DNA of 64,000 nucleotides from NCBI GenBank assembly GCA_045104975.1, contig JBGCCY010000024.1, positions 22,409-86,408 of the forward strand, read 5' to 3'. Both the position numbers and the translations under genes were made by a program. The stretch is from CAJQQY01 sp045104975. GTDB taxonomy: Bacteria; Bacteroidota; Bacteroidia; Chitinophagales; Saprospiraceae. This document shows, one piece after another, positions 25,537 to 33,426 of the stretch. Below the pieces are notes generated by a model. That model was not told where the DNA came from and did no database searches. It saw nothing but the letters and a program-made list of their open reading frames with translations. Position 1 is the stretch's first letter. Every line of letters starts with the position of its first letter.

Positions 25537-25598
25537 AATACTTAGATTTAATTGTTTACTTTGAGAAGTAATATTTTCTCATTCAAAAAACTAGAAAA

Positions 25599-26024
25599 AT
25601 GGACAAGAGTAAAATCATAAAAAAATATTCTAATGGAGAAGTTACCGTAGTTTGGGAACCAGGTAAATGTATTCATGCAGGAAATTGTGTTCGAGGACTT
25701 CCCGAAGTTTTTGATGCTAAAGCTAAACCTTGGATTAATATCGAAGGCGCAGATACGAAATCGATTATTAATCAAGTAAAAGATTGCCCTTCTGGAGCAC
25801 TATCCATTTTGGAAAATGAGAAATCAGAAGCACAACAATCAGCAAATACTAAGATCGAATTAATGAAAAATGGCCCCATGGTAATTGATGGAGAAATTAA
25901 ATTAACTCAGGCAGATGGAAGTGTAATTTTAAAAAATAAAAAAACAGCCTTTTGTCGATGTGGAGCGTCTTCTCGAAAACCATATTGTGATGGATCACAC
26001 ACCGGTGCGGGTTTTGTTGGGTAA
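25599..26024 (+). CDS. Ferredoxin-like (Fer4_19) and CDGSH iron-sulfur domain fusion
   Basis: 141 residues with two Fe-S modules. Residues about 5-70 are a divergent ferredoxin-type mono-cluster domain of the Fer4_19 kind: CIHAGNCVRGLPEVFD and CPSGALSI, with only three obvious Cys ligands. Residues about 85-141 are a CDGSH zinc-finger-like 2Fe-2S domain with CRCGASSRKPYCDGSH, the C-x-C-x8-C-x3-H ligand set of mitoNEET-type proteins. No signal peptide. Likely a small cytosolic electron-transfer or Fe-S/redox sensor protein; the partner is unknown. It is flanked by a cobalamin adenosyltransferase gene 58 bp downstream. Confidence 0.88.
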   Translation: MDKSKIIKKYSNGEVTVVWEPGKCIHAGNCVRGLPEVFDAKAKPWINIEGADTKSIINQVKDCPSGALSILENEKSEAQQSANTKIELMKNGPMVIDGEIKLTQADGSVILKNKKTAFCRCGASSRKPYCDGSHTGAGFVG

Positions 26025-26082
26025 AAAATTATTTAAAGATTAAGAAAATTGAAGAAACGTCAAAAGAATCAAAAATAAAATA

Positions 26083-26634
26083 ATGGCATTTAAAATTTAT
26101 ACAAAAACAGGAGACTCAGGAGAAACAGGTTTGTTTGGAGGAAAACGATTGCCTAAAAGTCACCTTCGAATAGAAAGTTACGGAACAGTCGATGAGTTGA
26201 ATTCATGGATTGGACTTATCCGTGATTTGACGGAGTTTCCAAAGACAGAAGGGGTTTTGGAAAATGTGCAAAATCGATTGTTTGAGATCGGTTCCAATTT
26301 AGCTTCAGATCCCTCCAAAGCAATGAATGTTCCTGAAGTGAAAGAGGCAGCCATCACCTTATTGGAAAAAGAAATTGATCGAATGGAGAAAGATTTGCCT
26401 CCTTTAAAAACTTTTATTTTACCAGGTGGACATCCAATTGTTTCTCAGATTCACATTGCAAGGTGTGTTTGTCGAAGAGCAGAAAGGGGAGTAGTTGGAT
26501 TAGCGATCATCGACGAAGTACCTGATATTTTAATTCAATATTTGAATCGTTTATCAGATTATTTATTTGTTCTTTCTCGATGGGTGGGAATGAAACTCGA
26601 TGCGAAGGAACTTCCTTGGATTCCTGCGAAATAA
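26083..26634 (+). CDS. ATP:cob(I)alamin adenosyltransferase (PduO type)
   Basis: 183 residues. Makes adenosylcobalamin from ATP and cob(I)alamin. Features: KIYTKTGDSGETGLFGGKRLPKS (ATP-binding N-terminus), YGTVDELNSWIGL, the helix with FILPGGHP, and CRRAERGVVGL...LNRLSDYLFVLSRW, where R-x-E-R and the Asp of NRLSD are the conserved residues. Complete. The stop codon is the first base set of a palindromic repeat. Confidence 0.93.
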   Translation: MAFKIYTKTGDSGETGLFGGKRLPKSHLRIESYGTVDELNSWIGLIRDLTEFPKTEGVLENVQNRLFEIGSNLASDPSKAMNVPEVKEAAITLLEKEIDRMEKDLPPLKTFILPGGHPIVSQIHIARCVCRRAERGVVGLAIIDEVPDILIQYLNRLSDYLFVLSRWVGMKLDAKELPWIPAK

Positions 26635-26705
26635 CGGTGAATGTTTAACGGTGAACGGTTAATTACCCAAGAGGTGTTAACTGTTCACCGTTAATAATTC
26701 ACCGT
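26634..26705. repeat. Palindromic repeat ACGGTGAAT...ATTCACCGT between convergent stops
   Basis: Arms 26634-26663 and 26676-26705 are complementary with about four mismatches in 30. The left end overlaps the TAA of the adenosyltransferase gene (26632-26634) and the right end contains the stop of the P450 gene (26699-26701). It matches the 6553 and 10966 elements with AATGG changed to AACGG in both arms. Confidence 0.85.
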
Positions 26706-28051
26706 TTTTTTACGTTCATCTGGATACCATATTTTGGTTGAAGAGTTACGTAGGGCATTGCTTCAATTATTTGATCTTTCACTAATTCAAAATCATATCT
26801 TTTTAACAATTCCAAAATAACCATTTGCATCTCCATCATAGCAAAATTATTTCCTATGCAAAGCCTTGGACCACCACCGAAAGGCATATAGGCAAAAGAG
26901 GGTTTACCTTTCATATTTTCTTTTTCAAATCTTTCAGGAATAAAACTTTCAGGCTCCTTCCAATATTTTTTGGAATGATGAAGTCCATAAATATAAATGG
27001 CAAACATCCGATCTTTTGGAATATGATAATCTTTGATGTCATCTGGTTCGTTGGCCAATCTATCTGTAATCCAAGCAGGTGGATAAATTCGCATCGTTTC
27101 TTGAATGACTTGAGTGGTATATTTTAATTTTGGGAAATCAGAAAACTCAACCTCTCGATCACCGACAACTTCTTGATATTCAGCACGGATTTTTTTAGTA
27201 GCAGCTGGATTTTTGCACAATAAATAAAATGCCCAAGCAAGTGCATTGGCCGAAGTTTCATGCCCAGCAACAAAAAGAATTAAAGACTCATCCAATAATT
27301 GTAAATCAGTCATTCCTTCATTGGTATCTTCATATCGAGCAGCTAAAAGCATATCCAAAAGATCATCATGAGATTTTCCACTTGCTCTTCGTTCCTGAAT
27401 TATTCTTAAAATGATGGCTCTAGATTCTTGTGAAATTTTGAGTTGCCGCTTCGATTTTCCAGTCAGAAAAAACCAAGGAATCATGTAAGGTTGTCGAAGT
27501 CTTTGAACAATATATTCTTGAATTTCTTGAATGTTGCCAGCAAGTGTAATCATTTCTTCATCACTTACACTTGTCGTGAAAAGAGATTTGGCAACTACTT
27601 GAAAAGCCATTTTTGTCATTTCAATTGATAGGTCAAAAGGTTGATTGGCGGTAGCTAATTTGTCCAAATCTTTCCAAGATTCTTGAACCACTTTTAACAT
27701 CACATCAGAAAGTGCAGCCAGCTTGGCTCGGTGAAATCCAGGTTGAATCAATCGACGCTGCCGCAACCAATAACTTCCGTCACTTGTCAATAAACCTTGT
27801 CCTGCAAATTGAGCAATCATCTTAGTTTGAATTTCAGATTTGCGATAATTACGATTATTTTTCTGCATCACATGTTGGACGATTTCTGGATCGGTGGTGA
27901 AGATTGCTTTCGAAAATCCACCCATGTACATAGCAAATATTTCTCCTTTTTCTTCCACAAATTCATTTAAAACAGGAAGTGGATTTTTTACAAATCTAAA
28001 AGCATTTACGAGAGTCGTTCGACGTGGGATGAGAGGGATTTTTTTACTCAT
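26699..28051 (-). CDS. Cytochrome P450
   Basis: 450 residues, soluble bacterial class. The I-helix oxygen-activation motif is AGHETSANAL, the K-helix ExxR appears as QETMRIYPP, the PERF motif as FIPERFEKEN, and the heme-binding loop as MPFGGGPRLCIGNNFAMME with the axial Cys near residue 398. The sequence resembles CYP102-heme-domain or CYP4-like fatty-acid/terpenoid hydroxylases of Bacteroidota more than actinobacterial P450s (impression only). No fused reductase; the Fer4_19 protein at 25599 is a ferredoxin-like neighbour on the opposite strand but pairing is speculative. Confidence 0.93.
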   Translation of the reverse strand: MSKKIPLIPRRTTLVNAFRFVKNPLPVLNEFVEEKGEIFAMYMGGFSKAIFTTDPEIVQHVMQKNNRNYRKSEIQTKMIAQFAGQGLLTSDGSYWLRQRRLIQPGFHRAKLAALSDVMLKVVQESWKDLDKLATANQPFDLSIEMTKMAFQVVAKSLFTTSVSDEEMITLAGNIQEIQEYIVQRLRQPYMIPWFFLTGKSKRQLKISQESRAIILRIIQERRASGKSHDDLLDMLLAARYEDTNEGMTDLQLLDESLILFVAGHETSANALAWAFYLLCKNPAATKKIRAEYQEVVGDREVEFSDFPKLKYTTQVIQETMRIYPPAWITDRLANEPDDIKDYHIPKDRMFAIYIYGLHHSKKYWKEPESFIPERFEKENMKGKPSFAYMPFGGGPRLCIGNNFAMMEMQMVILELLKRYDFELVKDQIIEAMPYVTLQPKYGIQMNVKKR

Positions 28052-28471
28052 AAGTATTTGATTTTCAATTAGTTAGGTGTATTTTTTTTGTGAGAGAGTA
28101 AATTAAGAGTTATGTTTTTAAAATTAATAATTATTGTTGTGAAAAATACCTAAGACAAACATGATTTATTAATTAGATTCTTTATGAATAAAATATAACC
28201 TTATTTTTTATACAAAAATGGTGGGTGTCACTCGATGATGATTATTCAAAAAAAAGCCAGAAACTTTGAATTTTCTTTTATTAAAAAAAGCTTAAAAAGC
28301 AAGACTTGGTATAAATCTTGTTTTTGCAAAAGTCAGTATGTTTTAGTTTTTATCCCCAATAAAAACTACTGCTATTTCGTTTGGAAAATTGTTCCCTTCT
28401 TGCTTTTCCAAAAATATATATTTCCCACCACCAATTTTCTAACACATATTTTTACTATCTAATATTTCAAA
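28052..28471. other. Intergenic region between P450 and MORN genes
   Basis: 420 bp of AT-rich sequence that separates divergent genes. A 75-codon open frame at 28235-28462 has an unnatural Phe/Lys/Tyr composition and no support. Both promoters must lie here but no unambiguous box was found. Confidence 0.5.
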
Positions 28472-29467
28472 ATGAAAAATATCAATAACCTATTTTTATT
28501 ATTTGCAGCCCTGTTTTTGTCGAGTCAATCGGTTCAAGCATCTGGCGATTTTTTGAACTCAACAACAATAGTTCTTTCAGAATTTTCAACTACTGATGCT
28601 CCGTGTGGCAAAAGAGCTAAATATTGTAAAGGGGCAGTAAAATTTAAAGATGGAAGTTCTTACAATGGTGAATTTCGGTATGGCGAACCACATGGTACAG
28701 GTATTTATTCTTGGACTGATGGCGAAACGTATGAAGGAGAATTTGTAAATGGGTTGAGACATGGTAGAGGAAATCATATTTTTAATAATGATGACAAATA
28801 TGAAGGGGAGTGGGAATATGGAATGATGCATGGAGAAGGAATTTATCATTGGAAAAATGGAGGACAGTACAGAGGAGAATTTGTGGAAGGTTTGATGCAA
28901 GGAAAAGGAACAATTATTTTGCCTGATGGTGAAATTTATGAAGGAGAGTGGAAAAATGGATTAGCGGATGGAAAAGGAACTTATACTCGATTAGATGGAA
29001 GTATGTACAAAGGAAAAAGTAAGAAAGGAGAGAGACATGGTTCAGGAAGAATAGTTTGGAAAACGGGAGATTACTTTATTGGAAAATGGAAAAACGGAAA
29101 GATCAATAAAACAGGAACTTTCCATTATAATAATGGAGATCAATTTACGAGTATTTGGGACGAAGGTGAAATGACTGGAAAAGCAACCTACAAATTTCAT
29201 GATGGAAAAGAAATCAAAGGGGACTTGAAAGAAGTGGAAAGACAAGTGAAAGGCGATGAAGATCGGATGGAAGAAATTATGCCTAATCTAGGATTGACTT
29301 GGTACGCTATAGCATTAGAATACAAGGCTGCTGAAAGATATGATTTGGCAATGGAGAATTTGAAATTATCTCAACAATATGTTCCAAAATCTTCTGACTT
29401 GAATAAGTTGGTGTATCAACAAATCGAAATTATACAGAAAAAATTAGATGAAATAGAAGGCCTTTAA
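28472..29467 (+). CDS. Exported MORN-repeat protein
   Basis: 331 residues with signal peptide 1-24 (ending VQAS). From about 50 to 245 there are eight to nine MORN repeats of the type YxGEFxxGxxHGxGxYxWxDG (for example YEGEWKNGLADGKGTY). MORN repeats form elongated beta-sheets that bind lipids or proteins, and in bacteria also appear as surface or periplasmic scaffolds. The C-terminal 75 residues are helical with a TPR-like pattern (YDLAMENLKLSQQYVPKSS). A canonical terminator follows after about 140 bp. Confidence 0.85.
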   Translation: MKNINNLFLLFAALFLSSQSVQASGDFLNSTTIVLSEFSTTDAPCGKRAKYCKGAVKFKDGSSYNGEFRYGEPHGTGIYSWTDGETYEGEFVNGLRHGRGNHIFNNDDKYEGEWEYGMMHGEGIYHWKNGGQYRGEFVEGLMQGKGTIILPDGEIYEGEWKNGLADGKGTYTRLDGSMYKGKSKKGERHGSGRIVWKTGDYFIGKWKNGKINKTGTFHYNNGDQFTSIWDEGEMTGKATYKFHDGKEIKGDLKEVERQVKGDEDRMEEIMPNLGLTWYAIALEYKAAERYDLAMENLKLSQQYVPKSSDLNKLVYQQIEIIQKKLDEIEGL

Positions 29468-29484
29468 ATCAATATTTAGATAAG

Positions 29485-29515
29485 ACGTTATTCGTTTGAC
29501 GTTAAACGTTTTAAG
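29485..29515. repeat. AACGT-rich dispersed repeat
   Basis: GTTTGACGTTAAACGTTTTA-type sequence after the MORN gene; its complement shares TTTAACGTCAAACG with the copy near 33398-33418. Confidence 0.45.
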
Positions 29516-29611
29516 TTTATGAAAAGGTCATATAATTCTATTTAGAATGAAGTCTGCTAAATTACGTTATTACAAAAACTTAATAAACATCCATCCAAAA
29601 ACCGAATTTTA

Positions 29612-29644
29612 AAAACTGCGCAAGTCATTTGCGCAGTTTTTTTT
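29612..29644 (+). terminator. Rho-independent terminator downstream of the MORN gene
   Basis: AAAACTGCGCAA (29612-29623) pairs perfectly with 29629-29640 and continues into a T tract to 29644. It lies about 145 bp beyond the stop codon. Confidence 0.88.
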
Positions 29645-29799
29645 GTTTAAGATGCGCTCTTAAATTTAGGCAAGGTTTTTAAGCTATAATAATTGAAAAG
29701 TTAAAGTACTTTTAAAAAGGTGACTCTGGTCATCATTTACTTGTCAATATTGTTAGAAGATTGATTTACAATTTTTCGAAACCAAAAAAAAATCATCCC

Positions 29800-30456
29800 A
29801 TGCTAAAGAAAAGATATTTTATTCTCTTACTGATTGCTTCCTTTTTTATTCCAAGGTCTTTTCTATCTATGATTTTATCGGAGAATCAAAATGAGATTTC
29901 TTTAGTTTCGAATATAGAAAATAACAAAATATTTGTAGATAATTACAAAACACAATGCTTGAAAGCACTTTCGTTCTATCCTGAATTAAAAGATGTAAAT
30001 ATTGAATTTAGGGAAGCAGAGATTGGAACTACTTTGGCTGCTCGTCCCATGATTACGAGTTTTTTTAATTTGGATTATGAAAGAAAATATGAAGTAATTT
30101 TTAATAATGCGAATGATTGTGAAGTACCATTTTTGGATTTGCCAGAGGAAGGTCAGGTTGGCATTTTAGGACATGAGTTAGCACATATTTTAGATTACGA
30201 AACTAAAAGTTTTGGGCAATTATTGGTCACCGGTTGTTTTTATATTAATGCACATAGTATTCGAAACTACGAACGAGGAATTGATAGGGTGACTGTAGAA
30301 CGAGGTTTAGGAGAAAAATTGCATGATGCTTATCATTACATTTTAGAAGAATCTCAAGCTTCATTAAAATATAAAAACTTTAAAAAATTCACTTACCTAG
30401 AGCCACATGAGATAATGGAACATGTGCGAGAATCGGGGATTAGCGTTGGTTTTTAA
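29800..30456 (+). CDS. Membrane-anchored or exported HExxH metallopeptidase-like protein
   Basis: 219 residues from the ATG at 29800; a TTG 13 codons earlier is less likely. Residues 6-26 form a hydrophobic N-terminal segment (signal or anchor). The zinc-binding motif GHELAHILDY has H125, E126 and H129. A third ligand could be in the region 170-190 (AYHYILEESQASL; Glu in the helix as in gluzincins). No known peptidase family is recognised by eye. Substrate unknown. A bidirectional terminator follows. Confidence 0.65.
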   Translation: MLKKRYFILLLIASFFIPRSFLSMILSENQNEISLVSNIENNKIFVDNYKTQCLKALSFYPELKDVNIEFREAEIGTTLAARPMITSFFNLDYERKYEVIFNNANDCEVPFLDLPEEGQVGILGHELAHILDYETKSFGQLLVTGCFYINAHSIRNYERGIDRVTVERGLGEKLHDAYHYILEESQASLKYKNFKKFTYLEPHEIMEHVRESGISVGF

Positions 30457-30490
30457 AAGTAGCCAGCACCTTCGTCAGGAAGGAAAGTCT

Positions 30491-30536
30491 AAAAAAAAAT
30501 GCGTCATGGAAATTTATTTCCATGACGCATTTTTTC
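30491..30536. terminator. Bidirectional terminator
   Basis: A perfect stem of about 16 bp (AATGCGTCATGGAAAT and its complement, two-base loop) is flanked by nine A bases on one side and six T bases on the other. It serves both the peptidase-like gene and the convergent ECF sigma gene. Confidence 0.9.
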
Positions 30537-30557
30537 TATCATTAAAAAGGGTGCAAC

Positions 30558-31082
30558 TTATTTAAAAGCGAATTTCTGTGCATATTTTTTTTCAATTTGA
30601 TGTTTCAATTCTTTTCGAGCAAAAAAGATTTTACTTTTTACTGTTCCAATTGGAAGATCAAATTTTTCTGCAATCTCTTGATATTTATAACCTTCATAAT
30701 GCATCAAAAACGGAACTCGTAAACCTTCATCTAAATTCCCAATAATCTCCGTTAGCTCGTCCATCATAATATTGCTATCTCCTTCATTAGCAATTACATG
30801 CTTACCTGAATTGATATAGTAATTATTGTCTGTTGAATCCATAATAACATTTGCTCTTACCTTCTTTCTATAATCATTGATAAAAAGGTTTTTCATGATC
30901 GTAAAGACCCAAGCTTTAAAATTTGTTCCAGTTTGAAACTTATTTTTATAGGTCAAAGCCCGAAAGGTAGTCTCCTGATATAAGTCTTTTGCTCTCTCTT
31001 TATCTTGAGTTAATTTATAAGCAAAAGCATTAAGCATTTGAGAAAGTTGGCCGTATTTATTTTGAAATTCAGTAGTTGTCAT
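30558..31082 (-). CDS. ECF-type RNA polymerase sigma factor
   Basis: 174 residues. Region 2 (about 10-80) contains LTQDKERAKDLYQETTFRAL and FKAWVFTIMKNLFINDYRKK, which bind core polymerase and melt the -10; region 4 (about 115-165) contains LDEGLRVPFLMHYEGYKYQEIAEKFDLPIGTVKSKIFFARKEL, a helix-turn-helix for the -35. The spacing and wording match Bacteroidota RpoE-like ECFs. No anti-sigma gene is adjacent. A promoter-like pair lies 43 bp upstream. A close paralogue is at 34941-35459, and a region-2-only relative is divergently placed at 31338. Confidence 0.93.
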   Translation of the reverse strand: MTTTEFQNKYGQLSQMLNAFAYKLTQDKERAKDLYQETTFRALTYKNKFQTGTNFKAWVFTIMKNLFINDYRKKVRANVIMDSTDNNYYINSGKHVIANEGDSNIMMDELTEIIGNLDEGLRVPFLMHYEGYKYQEIAEKFDLPIGTVKSKIFFARKELKHQIEKKYAQKFAFK

Positions 31083-31124
31083 CGTTTAAAAATTTAATTG
31101 TTAGGAAGCTATTTAATGATGATA

Positions 31125-31155
31125 TAAAGGTATATTTTTTGTTTAACAAAACCAA
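31125..31155 (-). promoter_or_regulatory. Candidate promoter of the ECF sigma gene
   Basis: On the minus strand TTG (31153-31155) is followed after 20 nt by TACCTTTA (31125-31132), one mismatch from the TAnnTTTG consensus. Confidence 0.45.
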
Positions 31156-31337
31156 ATAAAAGATTAAACAAAATTAATTCAATTATTTTTATTTTTTTTT
31201 ATTTAAAATAAAATAGTATTTAAGTAGTTGATTATCAATTGTTTATGATCGTGATTTTGAGGGGTGAGATTTTAGTAATTTTCATTTTTTTTTGAAAGTT
31301 TTAAACAAAAATATCCAAGTGGCGTTATTTGGGTATT

Positions 31338-31574
31338 ATGAAAAACGAAATTTTCTTTCAATACTTAAACCAAAACAGAGTTCATATTCAAGGACTCGCA
31401 TCAGAGTTATCTAATGACTTTGCTACTGCTCGGTTTCTTTATCGAGAAACGACTCATCAAGCGATGAAGAATCAAGCTAACTTAAAAGAAGAGATTTTTA
31501 AAGATTGGTTGATGGCAACTATGCAGAAAACCTATCATAAAATATTGCGGAATGAATATTCAATTAAAAACTAG
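31338..31574 (+). CDS. Stand-alone sigma region-2-like protein (no region 4)
   Basis: 78 residues from the ATG at 31338 (a TTG three codons earlier is possible). The whole protein aligns with region 2 of the neighbouring ECF sigma factors: ASELSNDFATARFLYRETTHQAM corresponds to their LTxDKxxAxDLxQETTxRAL, and FKDWLMATMQKTYHKILRNE to FKAWVFTIMKNLFINDYRKK. Region 4 is missing: the frame ends after 78 codons and overlaps the next gene by 23 bp, so this is not an obvious recent frameshift. It could be a remnant or a small polymerase-binding regulator. It appears to head a short operon (SRPBCC, DUF2177). Confidence 0.65.
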   Translation: MKNEIFFQYLNQNRVHIQGLASELSNDFATARFLYRETTHQAMKNQANLKEEIFKDWLMATMQKTYHKILRNEYSIKN

Positions 31575-31992
31575 AGTTGATGGAAATTATAAAGACATCA
31601 TGGAACGGTTTGACCGCAATCTGTTTGAAGCATTAAAACCTAAAAATGCTAAAATGGAAATTGTGGAATTCACAGGTTCCAAAAAAGGAGACAAAGTCCA
31701 TCTTCGATTTCTGAGTCCAATAAAAGCAGAATGGATAAGTGAAATAATTGAAGATGGAGAAACCGAAACAGAATCCTACTTTGTAGATGAAGGAACAAAA
31801 TTACCTTTTCCACTTTCCTCTTGGAGACACAAACACATCGTTCAAAAAATAACTGATAATAGTAGCTACATCATTGATGACATGACCTTTGAAGGGATTA
31901 ATTCTTTGTTTACCTTATTTTTATATCCTGCTCTTTACGTTGCTTTTTATCCTCGAAAAAGTATTTACAAATCTTATTTCAAAGCTGACTAA
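31552..31992 (+). CDS. SRPBCC-family (START-like) ligand-binding protein
   Basis: 146 residues, overlapping the preceding gene by 23 bp, which suggests translational coupling. The sequence begins with a beta strand containing TRVDGNYKDIMERFDRNLFEAL and continues GDKVHLRFLSP, WISEIIED, LPFPLSSWRHKHIVQKI, IIDDMTF, and a C-terminal helix with ALYVAFYPRKSIYKSYF; this is the pattern of SRPBCC cell-division-inhibitor-like/polyketide-cyclase proteins. It probably binds a hydrophobic ligand. Followed 12 bp later by the DUF2177 gene. Confidence 0.7.
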   Translation: MNIQLKTRVDGNYKDIMERFDRNLFEALKPKNAKMEIVEFTGSKKGDKVHLRFLSPIKAEWISEIIEDGETETESYFVDEGTKLPFPLSSWRHKHIVQKITDNSSYIIDDMTFEGINSLFTLFLYPALYVAFYPRKSIYKSYFKAD

Positions 31993-32004
31993 AATTTTAA
32001 AAAT

Positions 32005-32412
32005 ATGAGTATTGTTTTTTACCTAAAATTATATTTTTTGACCATTCCTATTTTTTTTCTAATTGATATGATCTGGTTGGGATCTCTTGCAAAGAAATTT
32101 TATGGAGATAATGTCGGACATTTACTTTCAGAAAAAGTCAATTGGAAAGCTGCAATTGTTTTTTATTTCATTTATATCGTGGGAATTCTTTTTTACTCAG
32201 TAGTTCCTACCATAGAAGATGGTAATTGGCAAAGAGCACTTTTATTGGGCAGCACTTTTGGATTTTTTACTTATGCTACATATGATTTAACCAATTTAGC
32301 TACTTTAAAAAATTGGTCAGTAAAAGTAGTTTTGGTGGATATTGTGTGGGGAATGATTCTTTGTGGAGCTGTGGCTGCATCTTCTTTTCAAGTGGCAAAA
32401 TGGTTGCTCTAA
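32005..32412 (+). CDS. DUF2177-family membrane protein
   Basis: 135 residues with four predicted transmembrane helices (about 4-24, 47-67, 77-97, 107-130). The pattern IPIFFLIDMIWLG near the start, FYGDNVGHLL, and YATYDLTNLATLKNWS in the middle are typical for DUF2177 proteins. Function unknown; DUF2177 genes are often found near SRPBCC proteins or photolyase clusters. Same operon as the SRPBCC gene. Confidence 0.82.
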   Translation: MSIVFYLKLYFLTIPIFFLIDMIWLGSLAKKFYGDNVGHLLSEKVNWKAAIVFYFIYIVGILFYSVVPTIEDGNWQRALLLGSTFGFFTYATYDLTNLATLKNWSVKVVLVDIVWGMILCGAVAASSFQVAKWLL

Positions 32413-32515
32413 TTTTTTTCAAAAAAAAAGAGGTTAGTAGAGAAAAAAAGTAGTAATTTTTCCCTCTGAAATTTCCCCTTCAATAAAATCCTCGTACTTT
32501 AAGAAAAAAATTTAA

Positions 32516-33058
32516 ATGCAAATCACTCAAAATATTTCCACGTTAATTCTAAGTTTAATTATCATTTCATTCTTTGCTTGCCAGCCTCCTCAACAAAATG
32601 TAGACTCGAAAGGGCGAGATATTTTGAAAAAACATGAGGTGAATAAGAGTATGGAAGATATTGTTAATGAGTTTCAGGATACGATCTATGTGCCTATCTA
32701 TTCAGATATTTATAGTCAATCTAAAAATGTAAGTTTTCTTTTGACTGCTACTTTGAGTATTAGAAATACAAGTATGCATGATTCAATTTATATTGAAGCG
32801 ATAGATTATTATAATACCAATGGCGACTTGGTTCGGAAATATACAGACAATACTTTATTTCTGAAGCCTTTGGAGTCAATTGATTATGTCGTTGATGAAC
32901 AAGATGAAAGTGGAGGGACAGGAGCCAATTTTATCATTATTTGGGGAGCAAAGAATGATCAGATAAAACCAATTTTTGAAGCAGTAATGATTTCTACTCA
33001 AGGTCAACAAGGGATCTCATTTACAACTCAAGGAACTTCGATAAGTAGGAGAAAATAA
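32516..33058 (+). CDS. DUF3124-family lipoprotein
   Basis: 180 residues with a lipoprotein signal (LILSLIIISFFAC, lipobox Cys at about residue 22). The rest matches the DUF3124 pattern: IYVPIYSDIYSQSKNVSFLLTATLSIRNTS, YYNTNGDLVRKY, PLESIDYVVDEQDESGGTGANFIIIWGA and a C-terminal FEAVMISTQGQQGISF. Probably tethered in the envelope; role unknown. Followed by a bidirectional terminator. Confidence 0.82.
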   Translation: MQITQNISTLILSLIIISFFACQPPQQNVDSKGRDILKKHEVNKSMEDIVNEFQDTIYVPIYSDIYSQSKNVSFLLTATLSIRNTSMHDSIYIEAIDYYNTNGDLVRKYTDNTLFLKPLESIDYVVDEQDESGGTGANFIIIWGAKNDQIKPIFEAVMISTQGQQGISFTTQGTSISRRK

Positions 33059-33100
33059 AAAAAAATCACCTCTCATTATTTGAGAGGTGATTTTTTTTTT
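33057..33100. terminator. Bidirectional terminator
   Basis: ATCACCTCTCA (33065-33075) pairs perfectly with its complement at 33081-33091 across a short loop, with A residues before and ten T residues after. It lies between the DUF3124 gene and the small convergent gene at 33101. Confidence 0.9.
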
Positions 33101-33253
33101 CTAACTCGGTTCCATCCTCAATATTTCGTATTCATTATACTTTTGTAATTTCTCAAAATACCTCTTCGAAACAGATATCAAAACATCAATAGATGGAAAT
33201 TTTAAAACTACTTTTTCCGATGTTTCTTTGATTAATTTTACTTTAATTTTCAT
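33101..33253 (-). CDS. Small 50-residue hypothetical protein
   Basis: A short open frame from ATG (33251-33253) to TAG (33101-33103) encodes a protein with alternating hydrophobic and charged residues (MKIKVKLIKETSEKVVLKF, SIDVLISVSKRYFEKL) and an A-rich leader typical of this genome. It ends exactly at a terminator and is preceded by a 17-bp inverted repeat. The composition looks like a small beta-alpha domain. No family recognised. It is too short for many ORF callers. Confidence 0.55.
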   Translation of the reverse strand: MKIKVKLIKETSEKVVLKFPSIDVLISVSKRYFEKLQKYNEYEILRMEPS

Positions 33254-33274
33254 AAAATAAGGTTTTTATTAGGG

Positions 33275-33325
33275 TATAGATTATGCTATGAATTTTTTTG
33301 AAAAAGAATCATAGCATAATCTATA
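33275..33325. repeat. 17-bp inverted repeat upstream of the small gene
   Basis: TATAGATTATGCTATGA (33275-33291) pairs perfectly with 33309-33325 across a 17-nt loop. It lies 22 bp before the start of the 50-residue protein on the minus strand and could be a leader structure or operator. Confidence 0.7.
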
Positions 33326-33397
33326 TCTAAGAGATTGGTTAAAAAAAAATGATTTCTCGTATATTTTATTCTAAATAAAACTGGAGAATCTTTTTAT

Positions 33398-33420
33398 AAA
33401 TGTTTAACGTCAAACGGATA
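33398..33420. repeat. AACGT-rich dispersed repeat
   Basis: TGTTTAACGTCAAACGGATA just after the end of the convergent TPR gene; shared with the copies near 24690 and 29485. Confidence 0.45.
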
Positions 33421-33426
33421 ATGTTA

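Noticed and set aside
28235..28462. 75-codon open frame between P450 and MORN genes
   Set aside because: Unnatural composition, no leader or domain pattern, and it occupies the divergent promoter region.
31338..31992. Frameshifted single gene joining the sigma-like fragment and the SRPBCC gene
   Set aside because: The second protein has a full SRPBCC pattern from its own start and nothing resembling sigma region 4.
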